Below are positions 33,739 to 46,261 of a DNA stretch of 64,000 bases, piece after piece. Source of the stretch: Merzomyia westermanni (taxonomy: Eukaryota > Arthropoda > Insecta > Diptera > Tephritidae); NCBI GenBank assembly GCA_949987695.1, contig OX465289.1, forward strand, positions 176,053,532 to 176,117,531. The letters are read 5' to 3'. The position numbers were made by a program, and so were the translations under genes. The notes beneath the pieces are model-generated. The model saw only the letters and a program-made list of their open reading frames with translations, was not told the DNA's origin and made no database searches. Position 1 is the first letter of the stretch. The number at the start of each line of letters is the position of its first letter.

Positions 33739-33984
33739 TAAGTATAACAGCCCCTTAAAGCTATTTTGTTACTCATACGCAATGTCAGCGCATATTAAAT
33801 GTATGGATGCTTAATAGAGGTCAGAAAACAAGCAATAGTTTGTTTAAATAACATCGATAGAATAGATGCTGACATAACAATAGATCAGGTCTTTACTATT
33901 CGCCAAATCCAAAAGAAAACCTTCAAAGAAGCCAACAAATACTATTAAAATCTTAGCAGGCAATTGAGAAGTAAACCCGCCTAT

Positions 33985-34160
33985 CTAACCCGTCCTGCTG
34001 TATGGTGCAGAGGCCTGGAAGTATTCGAAAGATAATTTCTTTGAAAGATTTACGAGTCTTTACGCACTGGCGACGGCGACTGAAGAAGAAGATTTATCAC
34101 ATGTTATGCGAATGAATGAAGACAAAAGTGAAGCAGGATTATAGATAGGTTGTCTTCACG
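33985..34160 (+). pseudogene. LINE reverse-transcriptase scrap
   Basis: The plus-strand frame reads LLYGAEAWKYSKDN and, further on, DLSHVMRMNEDKSEAG. Both match pieces of the LINE relic at 16150-16556 (LLIYGSELW, HVMRMDKEAP). Nothing upstream of the thumb region remains. Confidence 0.5.
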
Positions 34161-35439
34161 AACTCTCGGAATTGAGACTTTTCTTATGATTCATACACCA
34201 CGTCCTCCGCTTGCCAGAAGCACGAATGTGCCAATATTTCGTTTTTGAGTTAACAAGCTTAAAGATTTAAAAATGGAATTTTTCCAAATAATATTCATTT
34301 ACTTACATCAAGGGCAAAAGTTACAAGTTCAGATAAAGATTTCCACTTTGAATACGCTCCATTGGAAAGCTTTTAAAATTGACTTTGGTTCCATAACCCG
34401 TAATCACATTTATATATTTATATAGCCCATATATTTCCTGTAAATTATCTTTGAATTCCCAACCACCTTAATACATTTACATAAATAAATTTTATATTAA
34501 TTGACTTTCATATTTATGGCGTTCATTGTCGAGCAGCTCATAAATATTTAATTATGTGCTGCTAACGTTATAAACATAAAGCTTAAATGCTAACCTATAA
34601 TATCCTGTAGTGTAAGCACACAAAAGCAATGTAAATCAAACGAGCAGTTATACACACAAACACACTCACACGCACTTAAGAAATTCTTCTCTGATTAGCA
34701 TACATTAGCTCATAACTTGATGGAGTTCCTGTGCGCCTGTTCTCCTACAACTTGCCATGTATAGCATTAGTGTGAATATGTGTTGTTGCTACAGGTATGA
34801 TAATGTAATTAATATTGACATTTATGAACTTGCAATATACTTTACAGACAAACATATTTGTTAGCACACTAACTCATTTACAAACTGGCGACAGAAAGAG
34901 GAAGTAAGTACACTGCACGCGGATGTGATTACACTGTGTGACAGCGAAATAAATACATCTTGCGAGACATATAGGAACTCGTAGTTCTTGCATACATAAA
35001 CCACTTATCCTGGAAGTACGAATATAATTATATAATGTAGTTAATGTTTTATTGGAAATGTGGGTAATATCACTTTGGAAATAATACTTCAATAGAATAA
35101 ATTTAAAGCGCTCTTGACTCACAAGTGGTCGGTGACACGTCCGTTTTTTTTTTAAATTTTGTTAAAATCGTTTATAGAGTGATCAAGTCAACAAAGGTTC
35201 TACATTTTATTGCATGCCCCTTAGTCGGAAAGTAACCTGCGTGTCAGGTTTTATTCAAATATTTAAATTTTTACTGAAGTTATCGTATACACGGACGGCC
35301 ATGGTTCAATCGATTCCTTTATCGGAGCTCTATATGTATCTGGATTATTTTATATCTTCACAAACCCCCGTTATATGCACAAAACTTGAATACTCTGTGT
35401 ACTAGTATAGCTGGCTATACAAATTGTAAAAACCACTTA
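34161..35439. other. Unassigned AT-rich sequence
   Basis: No gene, tRNA or repeat recognised. Confidence 0.5.
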
Positions 35440-36934
35440 TCTTATATATAAATAGACAAGATGAAAAAATGTGGAACCGTTTTCTGCTAAACTATAATTC
35501 TAAGGTATACAAATTATATATGTATAGATAGAAAATTTCGAGGTGTACTTTTATCCGTAAGTAAAATCATTTTAATATAAAAAATTCACACCACTACACA
35601 TGCACTTAGTCACACTATAGAGCCGCTGTTGTGTCAGTAAATATGTCATGCACGACTTTCCCTGTAAAAAACGTTGGAGCATCAGAGTACTCCAACACTT
35701 ATCCTCATTCATATAAAAAAGGTGGCCCAATTTACATGGCAATGTCCGGTGATTGGATCACCTAATCCTATTCGGAGTACCATTTACTTTGCTTCTGAAT
35801 AGTCTATAGAGCACCTACGTTGGAGTACTTTGAAACTGCTGCCAAAAGATTACTCTATAGAGTATTCTAGACAAAAGCGAGAAGGGAGTATGTGTTCTTT
35901 TGAGGACCACCTACTCCCGCTCTCGCTTTGCTGTTGAATACTCTATAGAGTAATCCCATGGGAGTATTTTGAGAGTACTCTCACGTAGGTGGTCTATAGA
36001 GTATTCAAAAGCAAAGAAACGGAGTACTCCGAGATGGATTAGGTGATCCGATCACCGGACATTGCCATGTAAATTGGACCACCTTTTTTATATGAATGAG
36101 GATATGTATTGGAGTACTCTGATACTCCTTTAGGAGTATTCTATGGAGTATGAAACGGAGTATTTCCGTTTTTTGCAGGGTTGTATTACTCGTGTGATCG
36201 GCTATCACTGTGAATGCGAACAGTTGGTAGTGGACCAATGAATAACAAGCATTCGCACTACAGCGTAGCTGTTGTGTGAGTAAACGTGTCGTGCATTTTT
36301 GCTTTAGTTGTTTTTATTGCATTGATCACTGGCTACGCTGCCCAGTATCGGCGGCTCTCCTGAGAGCACGAAAAGTTACTTTGTTGGAGACATAAATAAG
36401 CAATTTCAAATATGAGCAAATATGTAAACTTCATTGCTGCTACCTACAAACAGGGTTTACAAAAACAAAATAAATGATTACTCATAAAGAGTTTTAAACA
36501 CCGAAGCTTGATTTGTGTTTGTGATTGGGTTTGTGTAAATTGAAATAAAGTAAAATAAAATAAAATAAATTAAATAAGATTAAAAGAACTAAAACAAAGT
36601 TTATTAAAATATAGTGAAGGAAAAGACAGTAAAAGTAAGGAAAGGAAAGGAAAGAAAAGGAATGGGAAGGAAAGTTAAGAAAAGTAAAGGAAAGGAAAGG
36701 AGGGGAATGGAAGGGAAGGGAGGAAAAGGAAAGGAATGGTACGGAAAGGGAAGAATAAAATAAATTAAAAATAGAGACTGCAGAGAGTAAAAGAAGAAAT
36801 CAAGGAAAACGAAAATATGTTAGAGGAAAGGAACGACAGAGAAAGCAAGGGAAAAAGGCAGATGAAAAGTACAGCAAATAATGAAAATAAAATAAAGCTT
36901 AGTGGTTGAATTTCAACCACTGGGCGTTCTCTAG
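35440..36934 (+). mobile_element. Non-autonomous Helitron copy 3 with foldback insertion
   Basis: Begins TCTTATATATAAATAGACAA after an A and ends with CTAG (36931-36934) before T. The 3' hairpin GTGGTTGAA(T)TTCAACCAC lies ten bases upstream of the CTAG. Homologous along its length to Helitron copy 1 in reverse, except that it lacks the hAT insertion and contains a 521-bp foldback element. The purine-rich AAAGG tract at about 36610-36750 corresponds to the pyrimidine tract of copy 1. No protein is encoded. Confidence 0.78.
35660..36180. mobile_element. Foldback element (521 bp) inserted in Helitron copy 3
   Basis: Ends CCCTGTAAAAAACG and CGTTTTTTGCAGGG are inverted repeats, and the inverse symmetry continues inward for most of the element (both arms hold AATTTACATGGCAATGTCCG and GGATCACCTAATCC-type blocks). 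The GGAGTACT motif and its variants recur many times. Helitron copy 1 has GACTTTGTATT at the site; here it is GACTTT[element]TTGTATT, so the insertion duplicated TT. No coding capacity. The superfamily is not identified. Confidence 0.8.
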
Positions 36935-38270
36935 TATCGATAAAAGCGTATTATTGGAAGAAAATAAACGTGACAGGTAACAAGATCAACCAAAGTGAGG
37001 TCAATTGACTACTAAAAATCAAATGACATCGGACCACGCCCACTTTTTATATATAGAATATTTTCGAAAACACAAAAAAAGTGATTACTCAGTACATAAT
37101 AAACCTATAAGGATAAAGGTTGGTGAACACATTGAGATTGAGGCATAAAATAAATTTTTCAAGAAATTTTTAAAAATGCGAGTGGCACCGCCCACTTTTG
37201 ATTAAGTCAAATTTTGAAATAATATTAATCAGCAATAAAAACTGTTCACGATATCGAAACGAAATTCAGCACGCAGGTTTTCAGGTATGCAGGTTTTCAG
37301 GTATCCAGGAAAAAATGGGTGGGAGAAAGATTTTGAAGAGGATCGTAGAAATATTAAATAGGCAATAACTTTGCGTAAAATAGCTTTACATCATTTATAT
37401 TTTTAGTTTTAAATTTTCATTTTATAGTTCGATATTTCAATATTAATTAAAATATAGCAATTTGAAAAAGGCTCATTGCAAGGCTCACTAGCCTATAATT
37501 TATTGAAAAATTAAAATTTTCCTAAACAATTCAACAAAATAGTTTTTAGGGGAACGCTTCAGAATATGTTAAGTTTTTAATAAGTATTTTATTTTTAGCG
37601 ACCTTTATGCGTTCAAATGTATATTTTTGTTTTGCCGGCTCTACGTACAAAAGTAATGAAAACAATTTTCTTTCTTTTAATTTTAAAACATTCAATGGTA
37701 TTATAAAATTAAATAATAATATTAAATAGCTTCGAAAATCATACTATTGAATATGTTAATTAAATATTCGAAAGAGAAATAAAGTCAACGATCCTTTCCC
37801 CTTTGGGTAAAAGAAATAACGTCAATTGATATTATTTTCATTTCTGATGTGAAATAAAGTCAATTTTCCATTTGTGATGCGAAATAAAGTCAATTGACCT
37901 TTTTACCTGTCGCCTAAATAAATCCTTACTTTATTGGCTAATAACTTTTCTTTAATTTGTATAGAAGAGTGCGGATTTGGCACATGTGAGCAGCTTTAAG
38001 CCGCGAACATTGGAGTGTCCTTAGCAACTTCCCTGCCCCTTACAATTATTCAACTTATTACAATGCGAGCACGTGCTTTATATTGAACAGGGAAGTTGTT
38101 AAATCAACAAAACTTTTATTTCCTCGGTTTGCATGAATACAAAAGTTTTTTATTCGCCTCCAAGCATGAGGCCTAATCATGGTAGTTGAAATGTGTGATA
38201 CAAATACGTGAGAAAATTAAATTAAATGATTAAAAAAATATATTTTAGATAATATTTTGAATACCTCTTG
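36935..38270. other. Unassigned sequence with short direct repeats
   Basis: 36960-37350 contains 'ccacgcccacttt' and 'caccgcccacttt' phrases of a decayed dispersed fly repeat. Four GAAATAA(A/C)GTCAA units at about 37780-37900 form a short irregular tandem repeat. No gene seen. Confidence 0.5.
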
Positions 38271-38272
38271 TA

Positions 38273-39576
38273 TAGGGTGTTTTTTTTAGGGGTATAGAAC
38301 TTCGAATTGAAATAAAACACAAGAAACTCGTTTTAAGGTCCATCAATTTGGCTTTATTGGAAGGATAATTTTATGCCATTAATGTTTAAATATGATTTCG
38401 GGCATGTGGCCGCCGCGGCTGGCTCGAATAAAGCCAATTCTACAGGTCCAATTTTCAACCACTTTTTCGAGCATATGGGGCCGTATGTCGGCAATAACGC
38501 CACGAATGTTGGCTTCCAATTCCCCTAACGTTTCTGGTTTGTTGGTGTAGACGAGCGACTTCACATATCCCCAAAGAAAATAATCCAATGGTGTCAAATC
38601 ACACGACCTTGGTGGCCAATTGACAGGTCCATTCCGCGAAATTATGCGCTCATCGAATGTTTCCTTCAATAAATCGATTGTGACGTGCGCTGTGTGGCAT
38701 GTAGCGCCGTCTTGTTGGAACCACAACTCATCCACATTCATGCCATCCAATTCGGGAACAAAATAGTCGGTTATCATGGCTCTATACTGGTCTCCATTAA
38801 CGGTAGCTGCCTCTCCAGCATTATTGCGGAAGAAGTATGGCCCAATGACTCCACCAGCACATAGAGCACACCAAACAGTCAGTTTTTGTGGATGTAATGG
38901 CGTTTCAAGGGTCTCATGTGGATTCTCTTCACTCCAAATGCGGCAATTTTGCTTGTTGACGTAGCCATTCAACCAAAAATGAGCCTCATCACTGAACAAA
39001 ATTTTGCGATGAAAATCAGCATCGAAATCAATCTCATTTTCGGCCCATACACCAAAATCACGACGCATTGCATGGTCTCGCGGCTTTAATTCTTGCACAA
39101 GCTGGATCTTGTAAGGTCGCAAGCCAAGATCTTTGCGCAAAATCTTCCATAAAGTTGATGGACAAAGCTCCAATTGCTGTGCACGGTGGCGAATCGATTC
39201 ATTCGGGTCCTCTTCAACACTTTGCTCTACAGCGGCAATTGTTTCTTCGGTGCGCACTGTTCGACGTCTCTGCGGATGCGTATTATCACATAGAGTAAAC
39301 GTAGTGCGAAAACGATCCATGGTTAACCGAATTAATTGCTCTGATGGACGATTATGTCGACCATAAAATGGACGGAGCTCACGGTAAACTTCGCGAACTG
39401 AACCATTATTTTCGAAATAAATTTGCACGATTTGCAAGCGTTGTTCTTTTGTCAACCTGTTCATGATGAAATGGCAAACCAAACTGAACATAAATGACAT
39501 TAGAGTTGCCAGATTTGACCACAAAATGCCAGTTTTATCTCTATTCGAAAAACAAACCTGTAAAAAAAACACCCTT
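38273..39576 (-). mobile_element. DD41D mariner element, copy 3
   Basis: A 1304-bp element flanked by TA (38271-38272 and 39577-39578). Inverted repeats begin TAGGGTGTTTTTTTTTAGGG on the left and AAGGGTGTTTTTTTTACAGG on the right. It has the same orientation as copy 2. Confidence 0.92.
38379..39464 (-). CDS. Mariner transposase (DD41D), catalytic triad intact
   Basis: A 361-residue transposase with triad D159 (SDEAHFW), D252 and D294 in the D-x41-D arrangement. N-terminal helix-turn-helix region as in copies 1 and 2. Private changes are W202C (CALCAGG where the others have CALWAGG) and R226Q. It shares the majority residue at every position where copies 1 and 2 carry private changes, so with copy 2 it is one of the two candidate active genes. 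Start chosen at 39464, the ATG common to all three copies; an in-frame ATG at 39572 lies within the inverted-repeat region. Confidence 0.92.
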   Translation of the reverse strand: MNRLTKEQRLQIVQIYFENNGSVREVYRELRPFYGRHNRPSEQLIRLTMDRFRTTFTLCDNTHPQRRRTVRTEETIAAVEQSVEEDPNESIRHRAQQLELCPSTLWKILRKDLGLRPYKIQLVQELKPRDHAMRRDFGVWAENEIDFDADFHRKILFSDEAHFWLNGYVNKQNCRIWSEENPHETLETPLHPQKLTVWCALCAGGVIGPYFFRNNAGEAATVNGDQYRAMITDYFVPELDGMNVDELWFQQDGATCHTAHVTIDLLKETFDERIISRNGPVNWPPRSCDLTPLDYFLWGYVKSLVYTNKPETLGELEANIRGVIADIRPHMLEKVVENWTCRIGFIRASRGGHMPEIIFKH

Positions 39577-39578
39577 TA

Positions 39579-42500
39579 TTAAGACCTTTTCGTTTTTATT
39601 TCCATAGGATATGTTTGAAGCTTGCAAAGTCTTTTAGGTAACTTTTCGTTGAGCTAGACACTTTAAACTTAGAATAGAGTTAAGAATACTGTGACAATAT
39701 AAAGCAGGTGAAAAAGTCAGGGCCTGTACTCTGGAGTTCTATTCGAACGCATGCTGTAGTCGAAAGCAAAAAGCGATTCTAATACACATAGGCACTCTGT
39801 AGTTGGTTCAAATTTACTTTAGAAGATATTCCATCATAGTAGACATCACTGTTTCACAAATTCCAATCGCAAAGCAAAATGCAAAAACACATTGCACGAA
39901 TCTTAAGTGCAGTATTAGACAGCGGCGCCTTACGCATCGCAGTAGTGCAGATGCTTATCACCTTTGCGGTCGCAGGTTCGAACGTAGGTCCTAGCACAAT
40001 TAGTTTTAAATTTTTTTTATTTTAGTCTTATTAAATACAATTTTATTATTATTATTGTTTTTCAAATATTTAAAAACTTTTAATCCAATTTTTTATTTTT
40101 CTCCAACTTTTTAACCAACCGTCTGCAATTATTTTCTGTCAACAGCGATTGCTGACATAAAAATTATTTCTCGATAAAAAAAAATCTAATTGTTTTATTA
40201 TATCCATTAGAAAATTAATTTTTGTGGATTTACGTTTGCTAAATTGTTGTCGAATAGAATTTTCTTTCAAACACTTTGACATATAGTTTCGAAATAGTGA
40301 ATACCAAATTTTCCACAATCGAAAGGGAGATAAATCATATCCTAAGTTCTACTGGAGAACTTCTTACAGTGTACGAATCACTCGAAAGCGAACAAATTTT
40401 CATTTATCAAAATACAGTAAAAACTCGTATTAAAGCACCGAAATGTATTCCTTTCAAAGATAGAAAATAAATAGAAGGAAATGATACATATGAGTGTGTA
40501 AGGATAATGTTGAATATACAGCCTTTCTAAGCCTACCGGATATGTGAACCTCGAGAAAAAAAAAGTATTCGAGAAAATAATGTGATACTTTTACTTTGCA
40601 GCACAGTGTTATTTAACTGCAAAATACTTTTACTTTGTAAGTTTAATATAGGTAAGTGAAGCCAGTTACATACGTACATGCGTGCGTCTGTACAAGCTAG
40701 TTCATTTCATGTGAACTCGACTCAACACTACACCTGCGACATAATCAAATATGAATTTCAATAAATGCACACTTAAAATAATTTGGTATAACCCAGACGC
40801 CCATTATGTTCGCCTGTCAACAGCAGCTGCTAATATGTATAAAGACGTGCATATATATAGCATAGCAAATACCACAACAAGATTCCCCACATCATTTCGA
40901 TGCAACCACACATATTTCGTTCAAAGCGGTTGCATCAGTGTACGGACTTCAAAACTATACTAGTAAATGGTAGATTTAATAATCATCACTGGCGTAAAGC
41001 TCCAAGTTAAATTTTCCTTCGATAGTCGAAGCGGAATGGACGATAAATCTCTCAAGGAAGTTTTTGCTAGCATACGCAAAAACTAACAAACTTCTTTCGA
41101 CATCGAAAGAGACTCCTAACCATGCTTATGACTAGTATAAAGAGAGAGTGCGAGAGTGGTTCTCAGATGGTTTCCAGTTTCAAATTTGTTACCATCAGCA
41201 GTACTATCAGTAATATCACAATCATTTGTTGGCCATGTTTGTCTGACTTTCGTATAGTTTGATTTTGGTGCCTTCTTCGGTATTAGCAAAGAATTAACGA
41301 TACGAAAAAGTCGGTCCGGTAACAAAAGGTGCTATTGGCAGAAAGTATCAGGTCTATATCCAACAAAGAACTTTCCACAGCGGCAAACCATTCCAGAAAC
41401 AACAACAAATGAAATTCCAAAAAAGCTCATAGCACCCTAGATATCTGTACTTCTAGGTTTGAGCATGCTGGGGAGTTATTTGATGCCATGTCCCTACAAA
41501 GACAAATTCTTTAAACTCGGGTTGGAAAGCAATAACATTTTTAAATAATTTATTTACAGCAGATATGGCACACCACATCTTGCATACAAATTCACGTATA
41601 GCAATTTTACTATCTAATCTGTCTTTGTTGTGAAAGTACTTCTGCCTACCTAGTTGGCTTATAAATTCATGGAACAGGAAGTAATGGACCAAAGAGGGTT
41701 ATACCGGTATCGAAATACTTTGCCGGATATGACTACGGTACGCTCTGGTACTAGCAGTTTGTGGAACTATCCCCAATGTCTTTTGAAAGATTTTGTTGCC
41801 CCCGGAACCGTGCTCGATTTGGATTTTATTTGTCTCTTACAACAAGCATACATACCTCGGGCATATGTTAAGCACCCTATCTCCCCTCTTCGTGTCTATG
41901 TTTATCTGTCTTTCTATATGATTCTTCCTTCTTATTTTTTTTGCTCCCCTTTGTCTCTGTAATAGAACTTTACTATTACTCTTTCTCTTCTTAGATTGGC
42001 TTCCTTCATTTCCCCCGACTCATGGATTTCTAGCCATTTTCCCATTCTTCCGCCTCTTATATTCTCCTTCTCTCCGAATAAAATTGCATTTTTCTCTTCC
42101 TGTCCTCCCTTATATTCCTCTTCCTGTCCTCCTTCCTATTCCTCCTCCTTTCCGTCTACCTTCCCACTTCTCCCTATCACTCGTCTACTTCTTCATATGT
42201 GATTTATCTAAATCTTAAGTTATATGGCTAAGTAGCTGGTGGTACATATCGAACTAAGTTCAGGTCCGTAGCCCCACCCAATTTTTCAATATTGTATATA
42301 TGTTTATTAAGGAACACATCGTCGATGACACTGCAAAACCGCTGTTTTTCAACTACAAATTGGCTAATTTAAAGAAGAATAATGACTGTTTGGAAAAAGT
42401 TCCCAATAATATAGATTTTTTTATCTATTTTCCAAACTATTATGTAGTGTTCTCGAGAATAAATGAATAGATCTTGATGACAGGGACCGTTAAAAGTTTT

Positions 42501-43125
42501 TTACACAAATGTCATTTATGCGGTTTTGCAGTGTCACCGACGATACATATGTATCCAAATATAACTAATTTAAATAATTTAGATAAAAAAATATTTTCCT
42601 AGTTACGAAAAAATAAGATATGTTATTTTCTCGGGGCATGGCACTGCCAAATTTTCGAAAACTAAAAAGAACTTGCAGAGCGATAACACGGACTAATTAA
42701 GAGAATTTCGTTAATATCGAGTACTTTTGGACCCTATTGGATTTTCTATATAAGAAATCGAAACTTCCAGAAAACAAGCAATCTACTGAGCCGATTGGTC
42801 CAATTCAAATTATGACAACTCAACTTCTGACTCAACAGTGGAACTTCCATCACTCGAATCGCCATTATCCCAAAAAAAAAGTTCGGCTTACGGATAATTC
42901 GAGTTACAGAACTTTTTCGTTTTTAATAGAAAAAATTCAATAAGTCAACAGTATGTATTTTTTAAATAGTGAATAGTAAAGTTTATTTTAAATAAGACTG
43001 ATGACAGAAAACTATAAAAAGAAGTTAACACGAGGTGAAATACTCTGAAATTATTGCCTGAAAATGTTGTTTTTTTTTGTTATTTTCAGCAAAAACGTAC
43101 TCCAGTGTGTTCAAAGCCTTATGGT
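39579..43125. other. Unassigned region; one tRNA-like relic, pyrimidine-rich tract
   Basis: A tRNA-like stretch is at 39921-39992 (listed separately). 41996-42180 is a C/T-rich low-complexity tract. Open frames of 60-100 codons here lack domains. No supported gene. Confidence 0.5.
39921..39992 (+). other. tRNA-like sequence (pseudo-tRNA or SINE head)
   Basis: GCAGGTTCGAACGTAGG carries a B-box-like core (GGTTCGAA), preceded at about 37 nt by CGCATCGCAGTAGTG, a weak A-box candidate. Soon after comes a run of T (40008-40016), usable as a pol III terminator. The arms do not pair well enough for a functional tRNA. Confidence 0.35.
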
Positions 43126-43127
43126 GT

Positions 43128-43860
43128 TCTTCAGTAGTAGTGTAATTTGTTTGTCAAATTTTGAGCTGAGCGGTCATATTCGATGGAAAAAATGTCAATT
43201 AAATAGCTTTTAGTTTGTTTTGAACTAAGGTGAGCCGCACAATTATCGATAAACAGTAACATTTTTTTCAATTTGAGAACACATCCTTCAAAAAGTTGTC
43301 CTGTCAACCAAGCCTTGGAGTTTGCTTTATAATCTATGGGAAGCGGTTATCACCACGAAAGCATGTAGGTTTTGCACTTTTTCCAATCAATAGAATTTTA
43401 AGTTTTTCCGAACCATCCATATTAGCTGCCAGCATTAGCGTAACTCGCTGCTTGCTATTTTACCTGCGTGGCATTGCTGTTTTTTCAAAGTCAATGTTTT
43501 GTCCTGTAAGCATTTTTAAAACAATCCTGTTAAAACAGCATTAAAACCCAACCGTTTGCAATATTTTTATAATAAATACGGTAAGAACACAGACCCACAG
43601 CATGTCCAGAATTAAAAAAGTTCACAAATTAATTTATTGACTGTTTTGGCGAATGGATGTTTTGTTCGATACCTCTGCTTCCATTTATCAAGCCGACCTG
43701 AGCTTGCCATAAAATCGCCATCTCCCAAACACTTGGCGAAATTCTTTGCCTTATCCTTAAATATTGCTCCAGATATAGGTATGTTTGCATTTCGTGCTGC
43801 TGTCAACCAATCGAGAACTGCTTTGTTGATGTTCTCATATTTTAGGGTTTTATCCTTTTA
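43128..43860 (-). pseudogene. Tigger/pogo-like transposase relic
   Basis: On the minus strand 43845-43612 reads KYENINKAVLDWLTAARNAN, IPISGAIFKDKAKNFAKCLG and GRLDKWKQRYRT, a CENP-B-type DNA-binding helix-turn-helix domain. Later pieces read VTLMLAANMDGSEKLKILLI, GKSAKPTCFRG, LPIDYKANSKAWLTGQLFEG and KMLLFIDNCAAHLSSKQT, followed by LTFFPSNMTAQLK. They match in order the DDE domain of pogo/Tigger transposases, with the second catalytic Asp in FIDNCAAH. Frameshifts and stops separate the pieces. Terminal repeats were not found, so the element ends are unknown. Confidence 0.75.
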
Positions 43861-43870
43861 CTACATAGAG

Positions 43871-45760
43871 GAATTCCTATTTCTAGAGTCTTGATAATTT
43901 ACTGCTTATTTTTAATTTGGGGATTCTGTTCTAGGCGGAATACAAATTTTTCAGCAGCTTGTTTTTCTTAACACGCTTTTCAATTCTGTGATTGGTTAAT
44001 ATTTTTCTTTTCACATTGAGCTTTAATCTCCTCTTTTAAAATGTGAGCTTTCTTTTGATTTGCTGCAAAGAGTAAAGCGAAGTGGACAGAAAATAAGAAG
44101 AAGAAAATATACAGAGAAGTTAGAGAGGAAGAGCCGAAAATTATGTATGGTTTAGCTCTTCGTGTAGCACAAATTGAACTAAAGCTACAGTGTAGCTTTT
44201 GCGCTATCACTAAGCTATGCTTAACAACATAAAATGAAATAACAAACACAATTTTTATAAAAAACTTGAAATTTTCTTTGCAAATCACAAGGGAGCTTAT
44301 CGCTTTCAAGTTAACAACCAAAATTGTAGTAGGTTGTAGTTTGCGCTGATTGCTTTATTTTTTTTTTGTTTTGATTTAAGAAAAAAAAACAAAGAAAGCA
44401 GAAGACAATTTGTCTAGCATCGAAATGGCCAATAGTTTTTTTAGAAAACTTCTTGCAAAGTTGTAAACTCGTGTTTAAGATCAAATGTTGCAAGCATATG
44501 ACACTTAAGTTTCACAAGTTCGAACACTGTTTAGTACTAAAAGTCAGTCAAAATAGTGATGTTGTGCACTCCCGCTCCGTTGAGCAACTGTTATGATGAG
44601 TGCATTAAATTTATGACTGAGTTTCCGTACGGTAAAGGAACTGTACAAAGTGAATTCGTCATCAAAGCGTATGCAATTTATGATACTGCACACATTCACA
44701 TAATCACACACACACACACATATATACGTACATAGCATGTGTAATCGTGTCGAAGGAAATGATGCAGTCAAGGTGGATGCTGTATGAATGAAACCGTTAA
44801 TAACTATTTCGTTTTTAAATATACATACATACTCGTACTTACATTGGCAAATAAATATGTAGCAAGCGAGTGAGAGTAATAACTGAAATTTGAAAAGGTT
44901 AAGAATTTTATATGTGATTAGTTTTCCAGTCTAATTCATTTGGATTTCTGTATTCCAACATTTGTACATTTTAAATTTTATAAAGAAAATTCATTTCGAT
45001 TTACTTTTCAACTAATAATTACAAATATGTGGTTTTATGTTGTGCTAACAAATTAGACGACACACATACACAATACGCATGGATACTTTTGTGTAGTTCT
45101 CATTTCATAGAGATTAGTAAATTCGTGCTACAGTGCGTATACGTAACATTTGTAATTACTAACTCCGAATACGAATGCCGCATGAGAAATTTTGTGTGGC
45201 CGGGTGAGTGTTAGATCACAATATTTCAATATATCTTTCAAGCACGCGTTATGTAAAAACGTTCTATTTCAACATTCGAGTCGAAAATTCCAAAATTTTC
45301 TAAAATTAAAAAATTAAAAGTTTTTTTCCAAAATACTTTTTTTTGTACCTCTACCGCTGTACCGCTTTAAATGACCCGAAGTTTATTGTTTTAACTACAG
45401 TAGTTTCTGAAATATTGAAACAATTAATTACAAAACCAGAAAAAAATGAAATTTTGAATTTGCAGAACTTTTGAAAAACAAATTTTTCAATCGTTTTATG
45501 GTAAAAGGAAGCTCCCCAAAAAATTGCATTCAAATTCGAATGGATCGATGTCAACTAATTAACGATCTGACATTCAAAGTTCCATATACACTATAAATTT
45601 TATTTTTCAATAATACTCATATTGTTTTCAAAAAGGGTAAAAGTACACTATAAAAGTTTCATACCATATTATTAATTTATATAAATTTATCATTGCTAGT
45701 TAAGATATTGCAGGTCCGCTCTCATTTTTATTTTACAACTGTCAATCAATTGAAATAAAA
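43871..45760. other. Unassigned region with short CA microsatellite
   Basis: (CA)n at about 44705-44720. Several AT-rich open frames without domains. No supported gene. Confidence 0.5.
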
Positions 45761-45764
45761 AATG

Positions 45765-46261
45765 TATACCTTTCATGCACATGAAATAGTTCTATAACTT
45801 TGGTCCGATGTTTGTAAGTATGAGAAGAAGAAGAGACGTACCCACCAATAAGTATACCGAAATGATCAGGGCGATGAGCTGAGTGTCTGTTTGAAAGCAA
45901 ACTAGTCCCTCAGTTTTAGAGATATCTTTATGAAATTTAGTACGGGGTAGCTATTTTGTAATATCTTAATCATTTGTCATAACGAACAAGATCGGACCAA
46001 TACAATGGATAGCTCCCGTACAATCGATTGTTCCGATAAAGGGGTTTTGACCTATAAATCTTGCATTAAAAAGCTAGGAAAGTAAAACTTTGCATATTAG
46101 GTACACATTATATACGTAATGTGACCAGTGAAAATCAGCCGGATTGGACCTACATAACATAAAGCTCCCATACAATCGATTTTCCCGTTAAACGGGGTTT
46201 GGGCTATGTATCTTTAAAAAAACAGAGTAAAACCGTGATGTGCATTCATGAAGTGTATAAA
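45765..46261 (+). repeat. TATACCTTTCATGAA repeat family, copy 1
   Basis: Starts TATACCTTTCATGCACATGA and ends TTCATGAAGTGTATAA, an imperfect inverted-terminal pair. The interior shares 'gagaagaagaagagacg', 'acccaccaataagtata', 'gcgatgagctgagt' and 'tacaatcgatt' blocks with copies at 49400-49935 (reverse) and 60403-60889. No reading frame is conserved among copies, so it is probably non-coding and MITE-like. Confidence 0.65.

Noticed and set aside
41996..42202. Ser/Pro-rich open frame
   Set aside because: Lies on a C/T-rich low-complexity tract.
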